Under the pieces are notes generated by a model. It was not told the DNA's origin and did no database searches. It worked only from the letters and a program-made list of their open reading frames with translations. A stretch of 64,000 nucleotides of DNA from positions 4,092,001 through 4,156,000 of the forward strand of contig NC_017093.1 in the NCBI RefSeq assembly GCF_000284295.1. Reading direction: 5' to 3'. Of this stretch, positions 24,930-33,700 are shown piece by piece (position 1 is the first letter of the stretch; every line of letters starts with the position of its first letter). Source of the stretch: Actinoplanes missouriensis 431. Its GTDB lineage: Bacteria > Actinomycetota > Actinomycetes > Mycobacteriales > Micromonosporaceae. Position numbers and translations under genes: made by a program.

Positions 24930-26717
24930 CTAGCGGAAGTGACCGGCGGGGAGGAACTGCTCGGGGCGCAGTGCCCGAGCCGTAATCCTGGTGTCGCCGA
25001 TCCACCCGTAGAACCCCTGGTCGTACGCCAGATCGAACGACGTCCCACCGAGCGTGAACGGCCTCCCCACCGTCGCCACCCCGCGCGCCGCCTGTGACGG
25101 ATTACGGGCGATCTTCGAGCCGTTCACCCACACGACGCTGCGCTTCCCGTCGTTGACGATCGCCACGTGATGCCAGACGCCGACCGGCAGGGCGTGGCTC
25201 CACGATGTCGGATTGTGATCACCCTCGGCGGTGTAGAGCACATACTGCAGGAACCGCTCCGGCGACAGGTTCAGGCTGCACGTCGGCTCCAGCGGCGACC
25301 ACCCACTGTGTTTGCCCGCGTCCCCGGCGCGGCCCTCCCAGCTGAAGACGCCCATCCAGGAATGGTTCCCGGTGAACGGCGACGGCAGCTTCAGGAACGT
25401 CTCGAACGTGTACCCGTTCATGAAGGTGGCGCTGTTCAGCGGCGCCCCCGGGGCGGTCTGCAGCAGCGCGCCCCGGTTCGGGCCGCCGTCGAAGCGGAGA
25501 CTCGCGTGGGCCGGCGCGCCCCGATGGTGGTCGGCTGCCACGGTGAGCACGTCGGCGCCGCTGCCCGCGAGACGCCGTACCACGAGGTCGTTGCCCTTGC
25601 CGGAGAGATCGGCCACGACGGCGCCGTCGCTGACCGCCTGGCCTGCCGTGTCGAACCGCCAGTAGGCGGCGGTGTGCCGGTCGACCACGCGGGCCGCCGG
25701 GCGCGGCGCGGGAAGCGCCGGTGGCGCGAAGGCGGCGAACCGCTTCTCGAAGTCGATCTCCAGGCTGAACCGGTCGACATCGCCGGTCAGCTCGATCGTC
25801 TCCTCGGCGAGGGGGGACTTGCGCTGCAGGAACCACGGCGCGAACGTCTCCACGTCGATCCGGTTGCGCACCAGGTCGAAGCGGTACAGCCGGATCATGG
25901 CGGCGCCGCCGTAGTACCGGTCCTGATAGTTGGTGATGTGCACGTGGACGTCGTTGCCGGCGGTGTTGCGCAGCACGGTCCGCCCGGGCGGCCAGTAGTG
26001 GCCGTTGAGGGTCAGAAAAATCTGGTCGTTGTCCTTGATCAGCTGGTCCCAAAGGCGCTGACCGTTACTGGACAGGTACGCCTTGCCCGCGTCGTCCCCG
26101 TAGGCGAGGTCGTGCGTGGTGACGATCGCGGGCAGCGTGGGGTTCGCCGCCAGGATCGAGCGGGCCCAGGTCAGCCCGCCGTCGGAGATCCGCCAGTCCA
26201 GCGCGAGGATCAGCCATTGCCGGCCGCCCGCGGTCAGCCGGTGCGCGCTGTTGTAGCCGTCGGCGGAGGCCCCGAGGTACGTCGCCGCACCGCGGAACCG
26301 GTCCGGGCCGAAGACCTTCAGGTACGCCGTGCTGCCCCGCTGATCGTTCGTGCTGGAGCTGACGTCGTGATTGCCGGCGAGCACGCTGTACGGCAGCCGC
26401 CCGTCGATCGCCCGGAACGTCGAGCCGGCCAGCGTGATCTCCCGCTCGGTGCCGTGCTCGGTGATGTCGCCGAGGTGCGTCAGGAACGCGACGTTGTCCT
26501 CGGCGCGCTGGTCGAGCAGGTACCGGAAGGTGGCCTTCAGCGGCGCCGGGTCGGCGCTGTCGGCGTCGAACAGATACTGGGTGTCCGGCAGCACCGCGAT
26601 CGAGAACCGGGGGTCGGCCTTGTCGAAACCCCTGGTCGATGCGGTGGCCGGGCTCATGTCGAGGGTGGCGGCGGCGGGCGCGGCGAGCGCGGCCGCGAGC
26701 AGGTTCCTTCGTTCCAC
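24930..26717 (-). CDS. Secreted calcineurin-like phosphoesterase with LamG/concanavalin-type domain
   Basis: About 595 residues. The N terminus VERRNLLAAALAAPAAATL is a twin-arginine-like signal. The metallophosphatase domain (about 38-310) shows the usual metal motifs in order: VLPDTQY (D of DxH-type box), HLGDITEHG, LAGNHD, TTHDLAYG and LNGHYW. Residues 350-595 form a LamG/concanavalin-like jelly roll (AYWRFD, FTGNHSWMGVFSW, WHHVAIVNDGKRSVVWVNG, YGWIGDTRI) that probably binds sugar polymers. Start GTG 26717 is preferred to TTG 26723. Presumably an extracellular phosphodiesterase or nuclease; substrate unknown. Confidence 0.87.
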   Translation of the reverse strand: MERRNLLAAALAAPAAATLDMSPATASTRGFDKADPRFSIAVLPDTQYLFDADSADPAPLKATFRYLLDQRAEDNVAFLTHLGDITEHGTEREITLAGSTFRAIDGRLPYSVLAGNHDVSSSTNDQRGSTAYLKVFGPDRFRGAATYLGASADGYNSAHRLTAGGRQWLILALDWRISDGGLTWARSILAANPTLPAIVTTHDLAYGDDAGKAYLSSNGQRLWDQLIKDNDQIFLTLNGHYWPPGRTVLRNTAGNDVHVHITNYQDRYYGGAAMIRLYRFDLVRNRIDVETFAPWFLQRKSPLAEETIELTGDVDRFSLEIDFEKRFAAFAPPALPAPRPAARVVDRHTAAYWRFDTAGQAVSDGAVVADLSGKGNDLVVRRLAGSGADVLTVAADHHRGAPAHASLRFDGGPNRGALLQTAPGAPLNSATFMNGYTFETFLKLPSPFTGNHSWMGVFSWEGRAGDAGKHSGWSPLEPTCSLNLSPERFLQYVLYTAEGDHNPTSWSHALPVGVWHHVAIVNDGKRSVVWVNGSKIARNPSQAARGVATVGRPFTLGGTSFDLAYDQGFYGWIGDTRITARALRPEQFLPAGHFR

Positions 26718-26782
26718 GAGCAAAGATCATTTATGGGGTGCGGGGACGGCAGGCGACCGCCGGACAAGGAGCAGACAAACGT

Positions 26783-27763
26783 TCAGAAACCGCTCACCAC
26801 GGTCTTGCCGATGGCGCTGCCCGCCTCCACGATCGCGTGCGCCTCGCGCATCCCGGCCGCGGTGATGCCGTCGATGCGGCGGGTCATCGTGGTGTGCAGC
26901 ACGCCCTTGTCGACAAGCGCGGCGACCTGCCGCAGGATCTCGTGCTGCGCGGTGCTCGCCGGGTCGTGCAGCGCCCGGGTGAACATCAGCTCCCAGTGCC
27001 AGGCGATGCTCTTCGACTTCAGCGGCAGCAGGTCGAGGTGCGGCGGCTCGTCGATCGCGACCACCTCGCCGTACGGTCGCAGGATCTTCGCGAACGCCGG
27101 GATCATGCCGGCCGAGTGCGGGGTGAAGATGTAGTCCACGCCGCCGGGCAGATCGTCGTGGCCGGCCACCCGGTGCGCGCCGCGCCCGAGGACCCACTGC
27201 CGGGACTCCGGCCGGGACGCGGTGCCGATCACCTCCAGGCCGGTGAGCTGCCGGGCCAGCTGGACCAGGATCGAGCCGACCCCGCCGGCCGCGCCCAGGA
27301 CCAGCAGCGTCCCGGTGCTCGCCGAGGTCAGCCGCAGCCGGTCGAAGAGCGTCTCCCACGCGGTGAGCGAAGTCAGGGGCAGGGCCGCGGCCTCGGCGAA
27401 CGACAGCGAGAACGGCTTCGGCCCGGCGAGCCGCTCGTCGACCAGGTGCAGTTCGGCGTTCGTGCCGGAGCGGGTGATCGAACCGGCGTACCAGACCTCG
27501 TCGCCCGGCCGGAACAGGGTGACCGCGCTGCCCACCCGCTCGACGATGCCGGCCGCGTCCCAGCCCAGCACCCGGGGCTTGCCGTGCGGGTTGCTGCCGG
27601 CCCGCTGCTTCACGTCGACCGGGTTCACCGAGACGGCTTCCACCCGTACCAGGAGGTCGTGGTCTCCCGGCTCGGGAACGGGCAGGCTCAGGTCCAGCAG
27701 GGATTCGGGGTCGGTGATCGGCAGGTTCCGTCGGTAACCCACCGCGCGCATCAGCTCGGTCAT
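26783..27763 (-). CDS. Zinc-type alcohol dehydrogenase family / quinone oxidoreductase
   Basis: A 326-residue member of the MDR superfamily, closest by look to the TIGR02817 group. Features are MRAVGYRRNLPITDPESLLD at the start, VNPVDVKQRAG, GWDAAGIVERVG and the NADPH-binding Rossmann motif VLGAAGGVGSILVQLARQL. The zinc-binding cysteines and the GHE motif are missing, so it is likely an NADPH-dependent quinone or enone reductase rather than a zinc alcohol dehydrogenase. The start at 27763 fits the family better than the longer frame from 27799. Monocistronic by spacing (65 bases to the phosphoesterase). Confidence 0.85.
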   Translation of the reverse strand: MTELMRAVGYRRNLPITDPESLLDLSLPVPEPGDHDLLVRVEAVSVNPVDVKQRAGSNPHGKPRVLGWDAAGIVERVGSAVTLFRPGDEVWYAGSITRSGTNAELHLVDERLAGPKPFSLSFAEAAALPLTSLTAWETLFDRLRLTSASTGTLLVLGAAGGVGSILVQLARQLTGLEVIGTASRPESRQWVLGRGAHRVAGHDDLPGGVDYIFTPHSAGMIPAFAKILRPYGEVVAIDEPPHLDLLPLKSKSIAWHWELMFTRALHDPASTAQHEILRQVAALVDKGVLHTTMTRRIDGITAAGMREAHAIVEAGSAIGKTVVSGF

Positions 27764-27885
27764 GCCCCCACGGTCGGTTGCGCGGCGCGGGCCGCACAAG
27801 CGCTTGCGGGGGTACGGGCAACGCAGCGTGCCCGTCTGCTCCGGAGAACGGCGGGCCGCCGGTCATGCGACGCAGGCGCGCCGGG

Positions 27886-30627
27886 TCAGGACAGGCGATC
27901 CTCGAGCGCCCCGGCGAGCTGGGCGCGGCTGGTGACGCCCAGTTTCGGGAACGCGCGGTAGAGGTGCACGGCGACCGTGCGGGGGGAGAGGTGCAGGTGT
28001 CCGGCGATCTCCCGGTTGCTCAGCCCGCTCGCCGCGAGCCGGGCGATGTGCGCCTCCTGCGCGGTCAGCCGGACGCCGTCCCGGACCGCCGGCACCGTCA
28101 CCCCGGCCGCCCGCAGCTCGCGCAGGGCCCGTCCGGCCAGGGCCGCGGCGCCGCACCGGCGGAACTCGCGCAGAGCCGCGCCGAGCGGCTCCCGGGCCTG
28201 CACGATGCGTCGCCGCCGGCGCAGCCACTCGCCGTACACGAGCTCGCCCCGCGCCACCTCGAAGGCGTTGCCGGCGTGCCGGGCGCTGCCGATCGACAGC
28301 AGGTGCCGCTCCTCGGCGTCCGCCTCCGGCGCGAGGACGGCGGCCGCCCGGTGCACGAGCGCATCGAGGTGCGCCGACCCGAACGCGGCGGCCTGCTCCT
28401 CGGCGGCCGTCACGTGCTCGCGGGCGGCGCCGGTGTTGCCGCTGCGGGCGCCGGCCTCGGCCAGGTCGGCGACCGCCCACAGCGCGGTGACCGGGTGCGC
28501 GGCGACGTGCCGCAACTCGCGCCACGCGTCGTCGGGCCGGCCGGCGTCGAGGGCGAGCAGCCCACCGGCCCAGCGGGCCCGGGAGGTGATCAGCGCGTAG
28601 GGGCGGTGGTCGGCGTACCGGGCGCTGTCCGTGATCCGGCGGGCCGCCTCGGCCGGCTCGCCGCGCAGAGCGTGCCCCAGCGCGGAGATCGCGGCGGCCT
28701 GCCCGGCGATCCGGGTGAGCCGGCTGTCGTCGGCGAGCCGCAACGCCTGCTCGCTGTCGGCGAGAGCGGCGCCCGGGTCACCGGCGAGCAGTCTGATCAT
28801 GGCCCGGCCCTGCAGCGCGATCGCCTCGTCGCTGGTGGAACCGGCCCGATGGTGGAACCGCAGCAGCGCCTCCCAGCCGGCCAGCGCCGCGCCGAGCTGC
28901 TGCACCGACTCGGCCGCCCGTGCGTAGATCAGCAGCCAGTGGCTGGAACCCACGTCGCGCTCGGCGTCGCCGTCGAAGGCCTGGGCGAGCGCGGTGTCCA
29001 GGATCTCCGGCAGCCGGGGCCGCAGCCCGGCGGCCTGGCCGGCCGGGTCCACCATGGCGAGTCCGAGGTCGCGCTGCCAGGACGCCGGTCCGGGGACGGC
29101 ACGGGCCGCGGCGGCCAGCCGGCCGGCGGTCTCCGGGGTGGCGCCCACCGACCACACCCAGCCGATCGCGCCGTTGAGCAGCCGGATCCGGTTCGCCAGG
29201 GCGTCCTCGTCGTCCCGGCCGGCGCCCAGCCGGGCGGAGAGGTCGAGGAACTCCTCGATCGGGCGGGTCGGCGTGCCGTAGGTGAGCGACAGCAGGATCT
29301 CGGTGGCGGCCAGGGCCGTCACGTCCGCAGGCCGGACCGCGAGCGGGACCGCCTCGCCGGCCAGGATGTGCGCCTGGTCGGCGAGCCCGGCCTGCCGGGC
29401 CGCCTCGGCCGCGAGCGCCAGCCGGTGCACGCGCGCCTCGGCACCCGGGGTGAGCTCGGCGGCCCGGCGCAGCGCGGCGACCGCCTCCCGCCGGGCGCCT
29501 CGGCGGGCGGCCTGGTGCGCGGCCGCCTCCAGGTCGGCGGCGACCGTCTCGTCGAGCCGCAGCGTCGCCGAGGCCCGGTGCCACGCCGCCCGGACCGGAT
29601 CGCTCACCACCGCGGCCAGACGCTGGTGGGCGCGGGCCCGCTCGGAGGCGGTGGCGGCGCCGTACACCGCGGAGCGCACCAGCGGATGCGTGAAGACCAG
29701 GCGGTCCCGGCGCAGGCCGGCGAGCCGGCCACGCTCCAGCGGTTCGAGATCGTCCGGTCCGGCGCCGGCCTCCGCCCCGGCAGCGAGGATCTCCGGTACG
29801 GAGGTGGAGTCGTCCCCGGCCGCCGCGAGCAGCAGCAGCGTCCGGCTGGCGGCCGGCAGATCGTCGAGGTCACCGAGGAACGCGTGTTCCAGCCGCCGGC
29901 TCACCGGCAGTCGCTCCGGAACCGCTGCCGGGTTCTCCCGGGCGAGGCGGTGCGCCGCCGTCGCGTACTCCCGCAGGGCCAGCGGGTTGCCCTCGGCCTC
30001 GGCCATCACCCGTTCCCGGAGCAGTCCGTCGAGCTGCGGCGCCGTCTCCCGGACCAGCCGTTCGGCGTCGGCGTCACCGAGCGCGGTCAGGGTGAGGCGG
30101 GTCGCCGGGGACCCGGCGAAGAGCGGCGCGGCGAGCGTCCCGGCACGGACCGCGGCCAGCAGGGTCACCGGGAGCGCGCCGATCCGGCGGGCCAGGAAGT
30201 CGAGGACGGCGAGGCTGGACGGGTCGAGCCACTGCGCGTCGTCGGCGACCAGCAGCAACCGGCCGGCGGCGGACGCCTCCTCGAGAAGGCCGAGCGCGGC
30301 CAGGCCGATCAGCAGCGGGTCCGGCGGTGGCCCGTCGAGCACGCCGATCGCGGTGCGGATCGCGTCCCGCTGCCGGTGCGGCAGGCCGCCGGCGGCCGGC
30401 AGCACCGGGTGCAGCAGCTCGTGCAGGCCGGCGTAGCTGGTCACGGACTGGCTCTCGATGCCCAGGCACTCCAGCACGCGTAGGCCGCGGTCCTCGGCGG
30501 CCCGGATCGCCGCGGCGACAAGCGTGGTCTTGCCGATGCCGGCCTGGCCGTCGAGGACGACGAGCGTGCCGGCGGGGGAGTCCAGGGAGTCGAGGACCAC
30601 CTGCAGTTCCGCCCGCCTCCCGATCAC
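27886..30627 (-). CDS. LAL-type LuxR regulator 1 (canonical P-loop)
   Basis: Large ATP-binding LuxR-family activator of 913 residues. The N-terminal AAA/STAND-like module has an intact Walker A GQAGIGKT (27-34) and Walker B LLLVADDAQWLD (about 130-141). A long helical TPR/tetratricopeptide-like middle (about 330-840) probably senses an inducer. The C-terminal helix-turn-helix reads LTAQEAHIARLAASGLSNRE followed by SPRTVAVHLYRAFPKLG. It should bind ATP and activate transcription on ligand binding. First of five LAL genes in a row and divergent from LAL 2, with only 80 bases between their starts (GTG 30627 here). Target genes unknown. Confidence 0.9.
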   Translation of the reverse strand: MIGRRAELQVVLDSLDSPAGTLVVLDGQAGIGKTTLVAAAIRAAEDRGLRVLECLGIESQSVTSYAGLHELLHPVLPAAGGLPHRQRDAIRTAIGVLDGPPPDPLLIGLAALGLLEEASAAGRLLLVADDAQWLDPSSLAVLDFLARRIGALPVTLLAAVRAGTLAAPLFAGSPATRLTLTALGDADAERLVRETAPQLDGLLRERVMAEAEGNPLALREYATAAHRLARENPAAVPERLPVSRRLEHAFLGDLDDLPAASRTLLLLAAAGDDSTSVPEILAAGAEAGAGPDDLEPLERGRLAGLRRDRLVFTHPLVRSAVYGAATASERARAHQRLAAVVSDPVRAAWHRASATLRLDETVAADLEAAAHQAARRGARREAVAALRRAAELTPGAEARVHRLALAAEAARQAGLADQAHILAGEAVPLAVRPADVTALAATEILLSLTYGTPTRPIEEFLDLSARLGAGRDDEDALANRIRLLNGAIGWVWSVGATPETAGRLAAAARAVPGPASWQRDLGLAMVDPAGQAAGLRPRLPEILDTALAQAFDGDAERDVGSSHWLLIYARAAESVQQLGAALAGWEALLRFHHRAGSTSDEAIALQGRAMIRLLAGDPGAALADSEQALRLADDSRLTRIAGQAAAISALGHALRGEPAEAARRITDSARYADHRPYALITSRARWAGGLLALDAGRPDDAWRELRHVAAHPVTALWAVADLAEAGARSGNTGAAREHVTAAEEQAAAFGSAHLDALVHRAAAVLAPEADAEERHLLSIGSARHAGNAFEVARGELVYGEWLRRRRRIVQAREPLGAALREFRRCGAAALAGRALRELRAAGVTVPAVRDGVRLTAQEAHIARLAASGLSNREIAGHLHLSPRTVAVHLYRAFPKLGVTSRAQLAGALEDRLS

Positions 30628-30707
30628 CGTCCGAGCCTAGATGACCTGGCTCGTGGCCGAGAACTAGGTCAGGTGACGGGTACCCGGCGGCCGGCCCGGA
30701 CGCCACG
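30628..30707. promoter_or_regulatory. Divergent promoter region of LAL 1 and LAL 2
   Basis: The 80-base gap contains CCTAG/CTAGG (30636-30640, 30664-30668) and ACCTG/CAGGT (30644-30648, 30670-30674). The pairs interleave, so they look like two offset inverted half-sites rather than one hairpin. This is a candidate operator for a LuxR-type protein; the arms are short. Confidence 0.35.
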
Positions 30708-33700
30708 ATGGGACACGACGTGAGAGGGGTGCCGGTGCTCGTCGGCAGGGAAACGGAGCTCGCCCGGCTGCGGGACGCCGTGGACGCGGCGCCCGGCGGG
30801 GGCAGCGCGATAGCCGTCACCGGCGACGCCGGGTCCGGCATCACGGCCGTCCTCGATCACATCGCCGGGTACGCGGCCCGGCGCGGTCACCTGGTGCTGC
30901 GCTGCTCCGGCCTGCGGTGCGAGTCCGCCGAACCGGGCGCCGGCCTGCACGAGCTGCTGCACACCGTCCTGGACCGGGCGGCCGGGCTGCCCGAACCCCG
31001 GCGCAGGGCCCTGCTCGGCAGCCTCGGGTTCACCGGCGAGCGCCCGGAGCGGCTGGCCGCCGGCCTGGCCGTGCTGAGCCTGCTCGAGACCGTCGCCCGG
31101 GACCGCCCGGTGCTCGTGCTGGCCGACGGCTGGCAGTGGCTCGACCCGCTGACCGCCGAGGTGCTCACGTTCCTGTCCCGGCGGCTGCGCACCGCGCCGA
31201 TCCTGCTGGTCGCCGGCCTGCGCGCCGGGCCGGCGACCGATCGCGGACTGCCCTGGCCGGTGGAACGGATCGACCTGGAGCCGTTGCCGGCCGCCGAGGC
31301 GTCCCGGCTGCTCGACACGGTCGCGCCGGCGCTCGGGGCCGGGATCCGGCGCCGGATCCTGGAGGCGGCGGCCGGTAACCCGCTCGCTCTGCGGGAGTTC
31401 GCGTCGGCCGTACCCCGCAATCGGGAGGCCGGGTGGCAACCAGCCGGCGGCGAGCCGCTGCCTCTCACCCCGCGCCTGGAGACCAGCCTGCTCGCTGAGG
31501 TCCGGACGCTGCCGCGGGCGACCCGGCGGTTCCTGACGCTGCTCGCGGCGGCCGACCGGGACCTGCTCCCCGAGCTGGTGCCGGCCGCGCTGCGCGCCGG
31601 TCTGCGGCCGGAGGACCTGGACCCCGCCGAGCGTGCGGGCCTGGTGACGGTGACCGGTGACCGGGTGCGGTTCCGGCAGCCGCTGCTGCGTGCGGCCGTG
31701 CACGGGGCCGCCACCTGGTCCGAACGGCGGGAGGCTCACGACGCGCTGGCCGCCACCGCGGAGGACGCCGGCGCCGCGGCCTGGCACCGGTCAGCGCTGG
31801 TCACCGACCCGGACGAACCCGCGGCCGCCGGTCTGGACAGCGGCGCCGACCGGGCGGCACTGCCCGAAGCGGTCCGCCTGCTGCACCGCGCCGCCACCCT
31901 GTCACCCGGCGCCGACCAGCGGATCATCCGGCTCGCGGGGGCGGCCGAACTGGCCCGGCAGGCCGGCGAGTACGACCGGGCGCACACCCTGATCGACGAG
32001 GCGATGGCGCTGTCACCGCAGGGCGCGGCGCTCGGCCACCTGATCGTCACCCGGACCGTGCTCGGCCTGACCACCGGGCTGCCGGATCGCTCGGTGGCCG
32101 CGATCGTGGAGTCGGCCGCGTCGGTCCGGTCGCTGATCGTGGCCGGGTCGCTGGCCTGGAACCATGACCCGCCGGCCGGCACCCGCGAGGCCCTGATGCG
32201 CCGGATCGACGAGACGCTCGCCGGGCGGGTCGCCGACGACGAGCTGATCCACGTCGACCTGCTGGCGCTCAGCCGGGCGTGGATCGACCCGCGTGCCGGT
32301 GCTGACGCGCGGGAGCGGTTTCCGCGGGTCATGGCGACGCTGCGGGAGCGGGCACGGGTGGATCGTGGCATGCGGCGCAACGAGACCCGGCACATGATCG
32401 TCGTCGCGGCCCGGATCGCCGAGGCGCTGCATGATCCGCAGACGGCGGCCGCCTGCTGGAAGCTGCTCGCCGGGGTGTTCGCCGGGGGTGGCTCCGATGC
32501 CGGGCGGCGCGCTGCGGGCGGGCCGGGGGTCTTCGCAGGTGGGGCGCGGCCGGAGGCGGACGACGTGCGGCGGCTTGCTGAGCAGGCGCGGACCCGGATC
32601 CTGCAGGGCCGGCTCAGTGACGCGCTGGCGCAGAGCGCGACCGCCCGGCGGTTCAGTGGCGACATGCCGGTGGTGCGGGCGCTCGCGACCGCTACTCACC
32701 ATCTCGCGCTGGCCTGGACGTCGCCCGCCCTCGCTGCTGTGCCTGCTCCCGCTGACGCGCCCGCTTTCGCGGAAGCGATTGCCGATTGGGCGCGAGGGCT
32801 GGTCGCCGTGCGGGAGCGCCGGTTCCTGGACGCCTGGAACGCGCTCACCTGCACCCGGCAGCACCCGGCCACGGCCCGCAACGCGGTCGCCGACCTGGCC
32901 GAGGCGGCCGCGGGCACCGGCGATCCGGAACTCATCCGCCTGGCTCGCGCGCGCGTCGGCGAGGCCGAGGGCGTGGCCCGCGTGATCGGCTCCGACCACC
33001 TGCTCGCGGTCGCCGCCCGCGGACGGGCGATCCTCGACGGCGGCGACGCGGACTTCCTGCTGTCGGCGGCCGCCGCGCGCCGCGCCGGAACACCCCTCGA
33101 CCTGGCCCGCACGCTGCTCGCGCACGGCGGCCGGCTGCGGCGGCAGGGACGGATCGTCCAGGCGCGGGCGCAGCTTGCCGAGGCCCGGTTCCTCTTCGAC
33201 GGGGCGGGCGCGGGTCCGTGGGCCGAGCTGGCGGCCGCCGAGCTGCGGGCGGCGGGTGGCGCGTCCGGCTCGTCCGTCTCGGGGGAGTTGTCGGCCCAGG
33301 AGCTGCGGATCGCCCGGCTGGCCGCGGAAGGGCTCACCAACCGGGAGATCGCGGAACTGCTCGGGTGTTCGCCACGGACCGTCGGCTCGTACCTCTATCG
33401 GATCTTTCCGAAGCTGGGGATCTCGGGGCGGGTGCACCTGCGCGTGGCGCTGGACGCGTCAGCGGTCCCGCAGTGCGGCGGCGAGCTGGGACCGGGACGA
33501 GAGGCCGAGCTTCGCGAACACCCTGCTCAGGTGCTCGGCCACGGTCCGGTGCGACAGGTAGACCTGGTCGGCGATCTCCCGGTTGGTCAGGCCCTGCGCC
33601 GCGAGACGCGCGACCTCCAGCTCCCGCGACGTCAGGATCCGCTTGTCGTCTCGTCCGCCGGGCGGGCGGGCGGTGCCGCCACCGGCCGCCGCCAGCCCGG

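Noticed and set aside
24637..24933. Possible small gene in the repeat at 24.6 kb, similar to a frame at 51.2 kb
   Set aside because: Peptide similarity follows from DNA repeat homology. Partial copies elsewhere break the frame, and no ribosome site is present.
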